From assembly GCA_016282555.1 (NCBI GenBank), contig JAEEKU010000037.1, positions 1 to 9,030 on the forward strand: a stretch of DNA of 9,030 nt. Direction: 5' to 3'. Shown here one piece after another: positions 1 to 5,419 of this stretch; the first letter of the stretch is position 1, and every line of letters starts with the position of its first letter. The notes beneath the pieces are model-generated. The model did no database searches, was not told where the DNA came from, and worked only from the letters and a program-made list of their open reading frames with translations. Origin of the DNA: Methanomassiliicoccaceae archaeon. GTDB lineage: Archaea; Thermoplasmatota; Thermoplasmata; Methanomassiliicoccales; Methanomethylophilaceae. Made by a program: the position numbers and the translations under genes.

Positions 1-594
1 CACATACCGGGCCAGTTCGGCCGGCACCGCGAGCTTCTTCGCGAACTCATAGACCTCGTCATCCCTGACTGCCTTCAGTCTGGCGATGTCCGCATTCAGT
101 GACCTCATGTGCGAGACCGCCTGGACGACATCGCCGGTACCGGGCTCTCCTTTGGTCCTGATCATGGATGCCCCTTCTGCTATCCTTCTCAGCGCCTCTC
201 CGAGATCCCTTGCGCCGCAGACGAACGGTACCTTGAACTGAGTCTTATCGATGTGATAGACGTCGTCTGCAGGCGACAGCACTTCGCTCTCGTCTATGTA
301 ATCGATCTCTATAGCCTCGAGGATCTGCGCTTCGACGAAGTGTCCGATGCGGACCTTTGCCATCACGGGGATGGAAACGACGTCCTGAATTCCCTTGATC
401 ATCTTGGGATCGGACATCCTCGATACCCCTCCTGCAGAACGGATGTCTGCAGGTATCCTCTCCAAAGCCATCACTGCGCATGCTCCCGCATCCTCGGCGA
501 TCGCTGCCTGTTCAGGCGTGGTCACGTCCATGATCACGCCGCCTTTCAGCATCTGTGCCAATTCCTTGTTCAGACCGTATCTTTCTTGGGTCAT
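1..594 (-). CDS. pdxS: Pyridoxal 5'-phosphate synthase lyase subunit PdxS (partial, C-terminus outside window)
   Basis: PdxS condenses ribose 5-phosphate, glyceraldehyde 3-phosphate and ammonia (delivered by the glutaminase PdxT) into pyridoxal 5'-phosphate in the cytoplasm, by the DXP-independent route. The window holds 198 residues of a family usually near 290-300; the rest lies left of base 1. Hallmarks read directly on the minus strand: KGGVIMDVTTPEQA near residues 17-30, MALERIPADIR at 42-52, VMAKVRIGHFVEAQ at 77-90 with Lys80 matching the Schiff-base lysine, DYIDESEVL at 98-106, and RTKGEPGTG at 146-154 with the second catalytic lysine (148). The start is the ATG at 594, giving the expected MTQERYGLNK N-terminus. 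No Shine-Dalgarno precedes it, and a TATA-like box lies about 24 nt upstream, so the transcript is probably leaderless. It is divergent from two PLP-dependent enzymes. No pdxT is visible. Confidence 0.96.
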   Translation of the reverse strand, partial: MTQERYGLNKELAQMLKGGVIMDVTTPEQAAIAEDAGACAVMALERIPADIRSAGGVSRMSDPKMIKGIQDVVSIPVMAKVRIGHFVEAQILEAIEIDYIDESEVLSPADDVYHIDKTQFKVPFVCGARDLGEALRRIAEGASMIRTKGEPGTGDVVQAVSHMRSLNADIARLKAVRDDEVYEFAKKLAVPAELARYV

Positions 595-611
595 AATGGT
601 CTCATAATCGT

Positions 612-622
612 AGTAGTATAAG
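612..622 (-). promoter_or_regulatory. Probable TATA box of pdxS
   Basis: On the minus strand this reads ACTTATACTAC, close to the archaeal TATA consensus. Its centre is about 24 bp upstream of the pdxS ATG at 594, which places transcription initiation at or next to the start codon. That agrees with the absence of a Shine-Dalgarno sequence. Assigned by position and resemblance only. Confidence 0.5.
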
Positions 623-631
623 TAATTACAT

Positions 632-652
632 ATTTCCTATATGAAAATAGTA
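632..652 (+). promoter_or_regulatory. 21-bp repeated promoter element, copy 1 (candidate operator)
   Basis: This 21-bp AT-rich stretch is identical, base for base, to 4189-4209 in front of the methanogenesis marker 8 gene. Its core TTTC-CTATAT-GAAA is a small dyad. It ends 20 bp before the ATG of the sulfur operon and lies just upstream of the pdxS TATA-like box, so a bound protein could affect both divergent genes. Its last eight bases (AAATAGTA, 645-652) also form the left arm of a perfect palindrome (645-662) found only at this copy. Binding by the Rrf2-family protein encoded at 2829-3287 is an inference. Confidence 0.7.
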
Positions 653-662
653 AATACTATTT
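645..662. repeat. Perfect 8-bp inverted repeat in the divergent promoter
   Basis: AAATAGTA, a 2-base AA spacer, then TACTATTT: two perfect 8-bp arms. It overlaps the right end of the 21-bp element and stops 10 bp before the ATG at 673. If the sulfur-operon transcript is leaderless, its TATA box would have to lie here (about 646-656), so the palindrome could be an operator that occludes TBP. AT-rich palindromes are also fairly easy to get by chance in such a spacer. Confidence 0.5.
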
Positions 663-672
663 CAGTATACAC

Positions 673-1851
673 ATGATTATGAACAACGCAAGAACGGGCA
701 GGAAATACTCGATCAACACAACTCTGATCCATGGCGGAAACCAGATCGACGAGCGTACCGGCGCCGTCAGCATTCCCATCTATCAGACCTCCACTTTCAA
801 ACAGGACGGCATCGGAAAGAACAGGGGATTCGAATACTCGCGTACAGGCAACCCTACCAGGAAGGTTCTCGAGGACCTTATCGCCGATCTTGAAGACGGT
901 GTAGCCGGATTCGCATTCGCCTCCGGAATGGCGGCAATCACCGCGGTGCTTTCCTTATACAAATCGGGCGACAGGATACTCATCTCCCGCAACGTGTACG
1001 GGGGAACGTACCGTGTCCTGGACAAGGTGTTCAAAAACTTCGGAATCAGCTACAGTATCCTTGAATCCGAAGATCCGGAAGACCTCGGGAAGGCGATAAC
1101 GGATGACGTGGCGGCGATATTGCTGGAGAGTCCCGCAAATCCCCTGATGTCCGTTACAGACATCAGAGCATTCTCAAAGATCGCGCACGAGAAGGGCGTA
1201 AAGGTTATCGTGGACAATACGTTCATGACCCCCTATCTGCAACGCCCCCTTGAACTGGGAGCGGATATAGTCGTTCACAGCGGAACCAAATATCTCGGAG
1301 GCCACAGCGACCTCGTCGCGGGGCTTGCGGTGGTCAGCGACAGGGAGACGGCAGAGAGGCTGGCTTTCATTCAGAACGCCACGGGCGGAGTGCTTCAGCC
1401 CTTCGACTCTTTCCTGCTCATCCGCGGCATCAAGACATTGTCCGTCAGAATGGACAGACACGTGGAGAACGCCTGCAGGATAGCAAAATATCTGGAAGCG
1501 AGCGAGGATGTATCCAGAGTATACTATCCCGGACTGGAAACTGATTCTGGATATGAAGTAAATTCCAGGCAGGCGAAGAACGGAGGCGCGATGCTCTCCT
1601 TCGAATTAAAAGAGGGCCATGACCTCGGCAGATTCTTCGAATCGCTGGAGCTGATCAGTCTTGCGGAGAGTCTCGGGGGCGCGGAGTCCCTCGTGTGCCA
1701 TCCGTCGACCATGACCCACGCATCCATGCCTGAGAACATAAGAAAAGCGGCAGGGATCGCTGACGGATTGATCCGCCTCTCCCCGGGAATCGAGGACGCG
1801 GATGATATCATCAATGATCTGGACCATGCCATCAAGGAGTCTGGAGCATGA
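673..1851 (+). CDS. Cys/Met-metabolism PLP-dependent enzyme (cystathionine gamma-lyase/gamma-synthase type, MccB/MetB-like)
   Basis: A cytoplasmic fold-type I PLP enzyme of the transsulfuration family, 392 aa, the usual full length. Family marks in order: IPIYQTSTF near 34-42, YSRTGNPT at 55-62, ASGMAAI at 83-89 (phosphate-binding region), DNTFMTPYLQ at 181-190, the PLP-lysine motif VHSGTKYLGGH with Lys206, SLGGAESL at 333-340, HPSTMTHA at 343-350, and RLSPGIED near 368-375. Sequence alone does not separate cystathionine gamma-lyase, cystathionine gamma-synthase and O-acylhomoserine sulfhydrylase. The cysteine-synthase-type gene overlapping its stop argues for an MccA/MccB reverse-transsulfuration pair. 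It starts at ATG 673; ATG 679 is an in-frame alternative. Neither has a clear Shine-Dalgarno, so the message may be leaderless or near-leaderless. The 21-bp element ends 20 bp upstream. Confidence 0.92.
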   Translation: MIMNNARTGRKYSINTTLIHGGNQIDERTGAVSIPIYQTSTFKQDGIGKNRGFEYSRTGNPTRKVLEDLIADLEDGVAGFAFASGMAAITAVLSLYKSGDRILISRNVYGGTYRVLDKVFKNFGISYSILESEDPEDLGKAITDDVAAILLESPANPLMSVTDIRAFSKIAHEKGVKVIVDNTFMTPYLQRPLELGADIVVHSGTKYLGGHSDLVAGLAVVSDRETAERLAFIQNATGGVLQPFDSFLLIRGIKTLSVRMDRHVENACRIAKYLEASEDVSRVYYPGLETDSGYEVNSRQAKNGGAMLSFELKEGHDLGRFFESLELISLAESLGGAESLVCHPSTMTHASMPENIRKAAGIADGLIRLSPGIEDADDIINDLDHAIKESGA

Positions 1852-2759
1852 CATTGTACGGTTCGATGAAGGAACTGATAGGCGAGACTCCTCTGGTAGA
1901 ACTGAAGCACATGGGATACCCTGAAGGAGTCAGGGTGTTCGCGAAACTGGAGCTTAGCAACCCCGGCGGAAGCGTCAAGGACCGCGTAGGGGCGTACATG
2001 ATCAGGGATGCGGAGGAGAAAGGCATCCTGAAGGAAGGTTCCACGATCGTGGAGGCCACGGCAGGCAACACGGGGATCGGCATAGCTTTCGCTGCCTTGA
2101 ACAAAGGCTACAAGGTGATATTCACCGTCCCCACCAAATTCTCCGAAGAAAAGCAGAAGATCATGAAGGCCCTGGGCGCGGAGATAGTGAACACGCCGAA
2201 GGAGGAGGGGATGCTCGGAGCTGTCGCGGAAGCGGAACGCATAAAGGCGCGCATTCCCGGCGCGATCTCCCTCGAACAATTCGGGAACATGAGCAATCCG
2301 CGCAGCCACTTCGAGACCACGGGTCCGGAGATCTACCGCGACCTGGACGGGAAGATAGACTATGCCGTCATGGGCGCGGGAAGCGGAGGGACGTTCACCG
2401 GAATAGTCGGATACCTGAAGAGCAGGAATCCCGGCATCCGGGGGGTGCTGGCCGATCCCGTCGGATCCATCATCGGGGGCGGAGAAAAGGGAGAATACGC
2501 CATCGAGGGGATAGGCAACGACTTCATCGCCGGGACGATGGACACATCTCTGATCGATCATGTGTACAAGATAACCGACGCTGAAGCCTACGAGACGTGC
2601 CGCGAACTGGCCAGAAAGGAAGGGATCCTGGCAGGACAGTCCTCGGGTGCAGCACTGGCGGCCGTCAGGAAACTGGCTGGCGACGCGGGAAAGGGAAACA
2701 TCGTCGCCGTTCTCCCCGACAGAGGAGACAGGTACCTCAGCAAAGGATTGTTCGGATGA
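1848..2759 (+). CDS. Cysteine synthase family PLP enzyme (CysK/cystathionine beta-synthase, MccA-like)
   Basis: A fold-type II PLP enzyme, 303 aa, without a C-terminal CBS-domain pair, as in bacterial and archaeal CysK/MccA proteins. Visible motifs: ELIGETPLVEL near 9-19, NPGGSVKDR at 38-46 with PLP-lysine Lys44, EATAGNTGIG at 69-78 (cofactor/substrate loop), GAGSGGT at 176-182 (phosphate-binding loop), GQSSGAA at 263-269, and LPDRGDRY at 289-296. The stretch TVPTKFSEEKQ followed by a GALGAE-like segment and EEGMLGA resembles the MccA/OAS-dependent cystathionine beta-synthase branch more than plain CysK. The exact substrate (O-acetylserine or O-phosphoserine with sulfide or homocysteine) is not decidable here. 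The ATG overlaps the previous stop (ATGA, 1848-1851) and GGAG at 1836-1839 serves as Shine-Dalgarno, so the two are translationally coupled. Together the pair could convert homocysteine to cysteine via cystathionine. Confidence 0.92.
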   Translation: MTLYGSMKELIGETPLVELKHMGYPEGVRVFAKLELSNPGGSVKDRVGAYMIRDAEEKGILKEGSTIVEATAGNTGIGIAFAALNKGYKVIFTVPTKFSEEKQKIMKALGAEIVNTPKEEGMLGAVAEAERIKARIPGAISLEQFGNMSNPRSHFETTGPEIYRDLDGKIDYAVMGAGSGGTFTGIVGYLKSRNPGIRGVLADPVGSIIGGGEKGEYAIEGIGNDFIAGTMDTSLIDHVYKITDAEAYETCRELARKEGILAGQSSGAALAAVRKLAGDAGKGNIVAVLPDRGDRYLSKGLFG

Positions 2760-2828
2760 ACCGTTTCCCTGCGGAATACGGATGAATCTGCATTAAATCT
2801 AATATGCGAAGAAGTGATTCGTGTGGTC

Positions 2829-3287
2829 GTGAGTATCTCAACGAAGACCAGGTACGCGTTGCGCATGCTGGTAGACATAGCAGTCTTCCAGGAGTCAGGC
2901 AAAGTGAAGATCAAGGATATCTCGGCCCGCCAGGATATTTCCGTCAAATACCTGGAGCAGATAGTCACCATTCTCTCGAAAGCGGACATCGTCAGGGGCG
3001 AGAGGGGGCCTCAGGGAGGTTACGTCCTCGCCCGCCCCGCTTCCGAGATAACCGTCTCGGAGGTCGTTCTGAACACAGAAGGCACCATGGCGCCCGTGCC
3101 TTGCATCAGGGACGGCAAGGTCGACTGCCAGAGGAAGGACCGCTGTACGACGCTGGACATGTGGCTGAGGATCGAGAAGGCCGTCACGGAGATCATGAAC
3201 GGAACCACCATTCAGGATCTTCTCGACGATGCCAGCTCCAAAGGGATCATCATGATTCAGGATCCGATGCCGGAATACATCATCTGA
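2829..3287 (+). CDS. Rrf2-family transcriptional regulator (IscR/CymR-like)
   Basis: A 152-aa winged-helix DNA-binding protein of the Rrf2 family, which senses Fe-S status, redox state or cysteine supply. The N-terminus MSISTKTRYALRMLVDIA is the classical family start, so GTG 2829 is preferred over in-frame GTGs at 2814 and 2823. AAGTGAT at 2812-2818 is a weak Shine-Dalgarno for it. The recognition region DISVKYLEQIVTILSKADIV spans about 36-55 and the wing GPQGGYVLARP about 60-70. Three cysteines, C92, C100 and C106, occupy the cluster-binding region of IscR, with spacing CX7CX5C rather than IscR's CX5CX5C, and no histidine follows at the IscR ligand position. It starts 69 nt after the cysteine-synthase gene, possibly from its own weak promoter, and is followed after 15 nt by the adenylyltransferase gene. 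It is the obvious candidate regulator of this sulfur cluster. Confidence 0.92.
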   Translation: MSISTKTRYALRMLVDIAVFQESGKVKIKDISARQDISVKYLEQIVTILSKADIVRGERGPQGGYVLARPASEITVSEVVLNTEGTMAPVPCIRDGKVDCQRKDRCTTLDMWLRIEKAVTEIMNGTTIQDLLDDASSKGIIMIQDPMPEYII

Positions 3288-3302
3288 CTGCGGAGCCGCC
3301 CC

Positions 3303-4214
3303 ATGGGAAGATACGACAGACAGCTGCTGGAATTCACTGCCGGGAAGCAGGAACGCATCCGTGCCGCAACAGTAGGTATCGCGGGGTGCGGAGGCCTGGG
3401 TTCATACGTGGCCACGGCTCTCGCTCTGGCCGGGATCGGCAGACTGATCCTCATCGATCCCGATGTGCCGGACATCACCAATCTCAACCGTCAGTTCATC
3501 TATTGCGAGCATGTTCTCTCTGGCGGGGAGCCCGGGCACAAATCGGAGATAATGGCGGAATGGATCCGCAGGATCAACCCCGAGGTGAATGCCGAATACC
3601 ACATCGGAAGGTTCGATGCCGGCACCTGCGGCCTTTTCGACGGGTGCGACGTCATAGTCGACTGCCTCGATTCGATCTCATCGAGATTGTTCCTCAACGA
3701 ATATTCGGTAAGAACTGGAAAGCCCATGGTCCACGGGGGAATCTCGGGATTCACGGCAGAGCTCTGCACGATAGAGCCCGGGACCACCGCATGCCTCAGA
3801 TGCATTCTGGGCGACATGCCGGATGCAGAGAAGCCTCCTGCATCGATCGGATCGGTAGTGATGTTCGCGGGATCGCTCGAGGCCACCGAGGTATTGAAGC
3901 TCGTCACAGGCCGCGATGACGAGTCCAGAGGCACATTCTGCTCGTATGATCTGTCGAACGGAAGGATCACCCCGGTAGCTTTCAAGAGGGATCCGGGCTG
4001 TCCCGTATGCGGCCGCCGTAACGAGGAACGAGCCGGCCGGCATCTCAATCATATTTGCTTAAGGATCGCGGACCTGCGCCTTACGGGATCGCTCTCCAGC
4101 CCTGTTTCACGGCACCTTATCAAAATGATCTCCGGTCTCGCCGTCCGTTTGATTCTGAATCCCGTTCTGCAATACTACTTATATAATAATTTCCTATATG
4201 AAAATAGTATATAA
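3303..4214 (+). CDS. ThiF/HesA/MoeB-family adenylyltransferase (E1-like) with unusual C-terminal tail
   Basis: E1-like enzymes of this family adenylate the C-terminal glycine of small ubiquitin-like sulfur carriers (ThiS, MoaD, SAMP, CysO-like) so sulfur can be loaded. Seen here: N-terminal GRYDRQ (2-7), Rossmann loop GCGGLG at 28-33, IDPD at 51-54, NLNRQF at 60-65, Lys80, DCLDSISSR at 120-128, and two CXXC zinc pairs (C164/C167 and C233/C236). Where many ThiF/MoeB proteins carry a cysteine in an SC..GVLG-type segment, this one reads PPASIGSVVMFAG, so the thioester cysteine seems absent. The recognisable domain ends near residue 238. The last 65 residues have no recognisable domain, and the end of the tail is translated from the TATA box and 21-bp element of the next gene. 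GGAG at 3292-3295 is the Shine-Dalgarno; the gene is probably cotranscribed with the Rrf2 gene. No ubiquitin-like partner is in the window. Confidence 0.9.
   Translation: MGRYDRQLLEFTAGKQERIRAATVGIAGCGGLGSYVATALALAGIGRLILIDPDVPDITNLNRQFIYCEHVLSGGEPGHKSEIMAEWIRRINPEVNAEYHIGRFDAGTCGLFDGCDVIVDCLDSISSRLFLNEYSVRTGKPMVHGGISGFTAELCTIEPGTTACLRCILGDMPDAEKPPASIGSVVMFAGSLEATEVLKLVTGRDDESRGTFCSYDLSNGRITPVAFKRDPGCPVCGRRNEERAGRHLNHICLRIADLRLTGSLSSPVSRHLIKMISGLAVRLILNPVLQYYLYNNFLYENSI
4178..4188 (+). promoter_or_regulatory. TATA box of the methanogenesis marker 8 gene
   Basis: CTTATATAATA is a strong archaeal TATA box. It lies inside the 3' end of the adenylyltransferase reading frame, about 40 bp before the ATG at 4224. 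Initiation would be expected near 4205-4210, leaving a short leader that holds the Shine-Dalgarno GGTGAG (4215-4220). Marker 8 therefore has its own promoter although it is only 9 bp downstream of the preceding stop. Confidence 0.65.
4189..4209 (+). promoter_or_regulatory. 21-bp repeated promoter element, copy 2 (candidate operator)
   Basis: Identical over 21 bp to 632-652. It begins directly after the TATA box and covers about -20 to +1 of the inferred transcript, the classic place for an archaeal repressor to block RNA polymerase. The flanks of the two copies differ: the palindromic right arm at copy 1 is replaced here by TATAAGGTG leading into the Shine-Dalgarno. The conservation is therefore confined to the element, which argues for a protein-binding site over a recent duplication. 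Confidence 0.72.
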
Positions 4215-4223
4215 GGTGAGAAC

Positions 4224-5066
4224 ATGGTCAGTCACGGAAGACACGTGTTTGATGCCATCGGCATGACCCGCGTGGTGATCGATAACGGAGAGGTCGTCTA
4301 TGTAGGGCAGCCCGAACTGGAGTATTGCCCTCTTTTCAAGAAGTTCAGAGGAATGGAGAGCATCACGCCGGAAATGGTGAAGGAGAACATCGAATTCCGC
4401 ATCAAAGATTTCGGATTCTGTACCGAGAACCGCGTGGTCAGGGCTGACGACTACATCACGTTCGGGGTCTCGGAGATCCTGAGCACCGCGCTGGAGAATG
4501 GCAAAATCGATGCGGCCGTGATAGCAGCGGACGGATGCGGAACGGCCGTGATCACCGACCCTCACATCCTGCAGGGCCTGTGCGGAAGGATATCCGGCCT
4601 GGTAGAGACGTCCCCTCTGCAGGTCGTGCTGGATGCTGTCGGCAGGGACAATGTGATCGATCCCGGAACGGTGCCCGTCGACATGACGAGGGGTGCGGAT
4701 CTCGCGGATTCTAAAGGATATCACAGATTCTCCGTCACCGTATGCAGGCCCGATGATGCCAAAGCCATCAGGGAAAAATACGGAGACAGGGCTGTCATCG
4801 CCGGAGTTCATACAAGCCATATCACGCGCTGCGGCGTGAACACAATGTTCGATTGCTGCGATTTCATCACCGCCTGCGGATCGAGATGGACCAGAGAGAT
4901 CGCGCATGAAAGGAACGCGTTGATCGCAGGCAACAAGGTGGAGATATTCGGAATATCCGATACGGGAAAGCAGCTGGTCTTAGAGAAACTCAGATCCATA
5001 GGCAAGGAACCCTACAGCGGAGAAGAGCTCGATGAGCCCAGACCGCTGATCGAATGGCAAGGCTGA
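4224..5066 (+). CDS. mmp8: Methanogenesis marker protein 8 (DUF2099 family)
   Basis: A 280-aa protein of the DUF2099/methanogenesis marker 8 family, found essentially in methanogens; its biochemical role is not established. Recognised from HVFDAIGMTRVVIDNG near 7-22, EYCPLFKKFRG at 33-43, the very characteristic ENIEFRIKDFGFCTENRVV at 54-72, SEILSTAL at 83-90, AAVIAADGCGTAVITDP at 97-113, GRISGLVETSP at 121-131, and HTSHI at 196-200. Nine cysteines (35, 66, 105, 120, 174, 203, 211, 212, 218) could bind metal or an Fe-S cluster, but no classical ferredoxin motif is present. No signal peptide or membrane segment is seen, so it is probably cytoplasmic. GGTGAG at 4215-4220 is a good Shine-Dalgarno for ATG 4224. 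Its own TATA box and the 21-bp element shared with the sulfur operon suggest separate but coordinated control. A terminator-like hairpin follows the stop. Confidence 0.93.
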   Translation: MVSHGRHVFDAIGMTRVVIDNGEVVYVGQPELEYCPLFKKFRGMESITPEMVKENIEFRIKDFGFCTENRVVRADDYITFGVSEILSTALENGKIDAAVIAADGCGTAVITDPHILQGLCGRISGLVETSPLQVVLDAVGRDNVIDPGTVPVDMTRGADLADSKGYHRFSVTVCRPDDAKAIREKYGDRAVIAGVHTSHITRCGVNTMFDCCDFITACGSRWTREIAHERNALIAGNKVEIFGISDTGKQLVLEKLRSIGKEPYSGEELDEPRPLIEWQG

Positions 5067-5085
5067 TCGCCAATCCTTAAACTAT

Positions 5086-5116
5086 GCCGCATTGCGGCTT
5101 TCTCTCTTGCTTTTCA
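5086..5116 (+). terminator. Intrinsic-type terminator after methanogenesis marker 8
   Basis: GCCGC-ATT-GCGGC (5086-5098) forms a 5-bp GC hairpin starting 20 bp after the stop codon and is followed by the pyrimidine tract TTTCTCTCTTGCTTTT. It would end the plus-strand unit before the oppositely transcribed tRNA. The rest of the spacer, 5117-5239, shows no convincing gene. A 57-codon frame from ATG 5084 runs through this hairpin and looks non-coding. Confidence 0.6.
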
Positions 5117-5239
5117 CGGATTCTCCCGGCAGATCCGGTGCATCCAACATCGTTGCAGGATGTGATGCTGCCACGAGGGCCGGTACCGCTTTCCGCAGGA
5201 AATGAACGGCAGGTGCGGCATCAATATAAGTGGGTGCAA

Positions 5240-5263
5240 GATTTATGTCAGGCGACATAAATC
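5240..5263. repeat. Perfect 10-bp-arm inverted repeat just 3' of tRNA-Pro
   Basis: GATTTATGTC, loop AGGC, GACATAAATC: two perfect 10-bp arms with a 4-base loop. It begins four bases beyond the discriminator base of tRNA-Pro, so it would be the first thing transcribed after the tRNA. There is no T-tract behind it on either strand, so it is not a standard intrinsic terminator. It could be a 3' trailer structure guiding tRNA processing, a protein-binding dyad or a roadblock terminator. An AATATAAG TATA-like sequence lies at 5223-5230 on the plus strand with no gene to serve. Confidence 0.6.
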
Positions 5264-5267
5264 AAAG

Positions 5268-5340
5268 TGGGCCCGCCCAGATTTGAACTGGAGTTACGTG
5301 CACCCCAAGCACGAAGGATACCAAGCTACCCCACGGGCCC
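5268..5340 (-). tRNA. tRNA-Pro (anticodon GGG)
   Basis: Read on the minus strand, the acceptor arms GGGCCCG and CGGGCCC pair perfectly. The anticodon stem CGTGC/GCACG encloses the 7-base loop TTGGGGT with anticodon GGG, which reads CCC and CCU proline codons. The T-arm is TCCAG-TTCAAAT-CTGGG, with one G-U pair, and the discriminator base is A. The D-arm carries the conserved A14, G18G19 and A21. Length is 73 nt; no intron is present, and CCA is not encoded. A TATA-like box lies about 30 bp upstream. Confidence 0.97.
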
Positions 5341-5365
5341 GATGAGTTGTGTTATCTGAAACTTG

Positions 5366-5374
5366 TTAATAAAT
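5366..5374 (-). promoter_or_regulatory. TATA box of tRNA-Pro
   Basis: ATTTATTAA on the minus strand, about 26-34 bp upstream of the mature tRNA 5' end at 5340. This is the expected location for an archaeal tRNA promoter starting a few bases before the tRNA. It lies right after the rpoN-operon terminator, so the tRNA appears to be an independent unit. Confidence 0.6.
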
Positions 5375-5378
5375 CTTA

Positions 5379-5411
5379 CTAAGAAAGAAAACCGCCCGGA
5401 GATCCGGACGG
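5379..5411 (-). terminator. Terminator of the rpl18e-rpl13-rps9-rpoN operon
   Basis: On the minus strand, CCGTCCGGA, spacer TC, TCCGGGCGG (5411-5392) form a 9-bp stem containing one G-U pair, followed immediately by TTTTCTTTCTTAG. It begins 8 bp after the rpoN stop codon. The GC stem plus T-rich tail fits termination by archaeal RNA polymerase. Confidence 0.75.
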
Positions 5412-5419
5412 CTGTTTAA

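Noticed and set aside
1524..2561. 345-codon open frame on the minus strand
   Set aside because: It is antisense to the two clearly recognisable sulfur enzymes, has low-information composition, and no family motif.
2814..2828. GTG 2814 as start of the Rrf2 regulator
   Set aside because: It would add VIRVV before the family-typical MSISTKTRYALR; GTG 2829 fits the family and has the better-spaced AAGTGAT upstream.
2804..3919. 371-codon open frame on the plus strand from ATG 2804
   Set aside because: It lies in another frame across the Rrf2 and ThiF-type genes, is Arg/His/Gly-rich, and shows no domain; the competing frames carry unmistakable motifs.
632..4209. Reading the two 21-bp copies as a CRISPR remnant or insertion-sequence ends
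   Set aside because: Only two copies exist, about 3.5 kb apart in the same orientation, with no spacers, transposase or target duplication; both are precisely placed in promoters.
4194..4907. 237-codon minus-strand frame over methanogenesis marker 8
   Set aside because: Antisense shadow; the plus-strand frame has strong family motifs, a Shine-Dalgarno and a TATA box.
5084..5257. 57-codon plus-strand frame between marker 8 and the tRNA
   Set aside because: It runs through the terminator hairpin and the dyad, lacks a Shine-Dalgarno, and shows no recognisable protein character.
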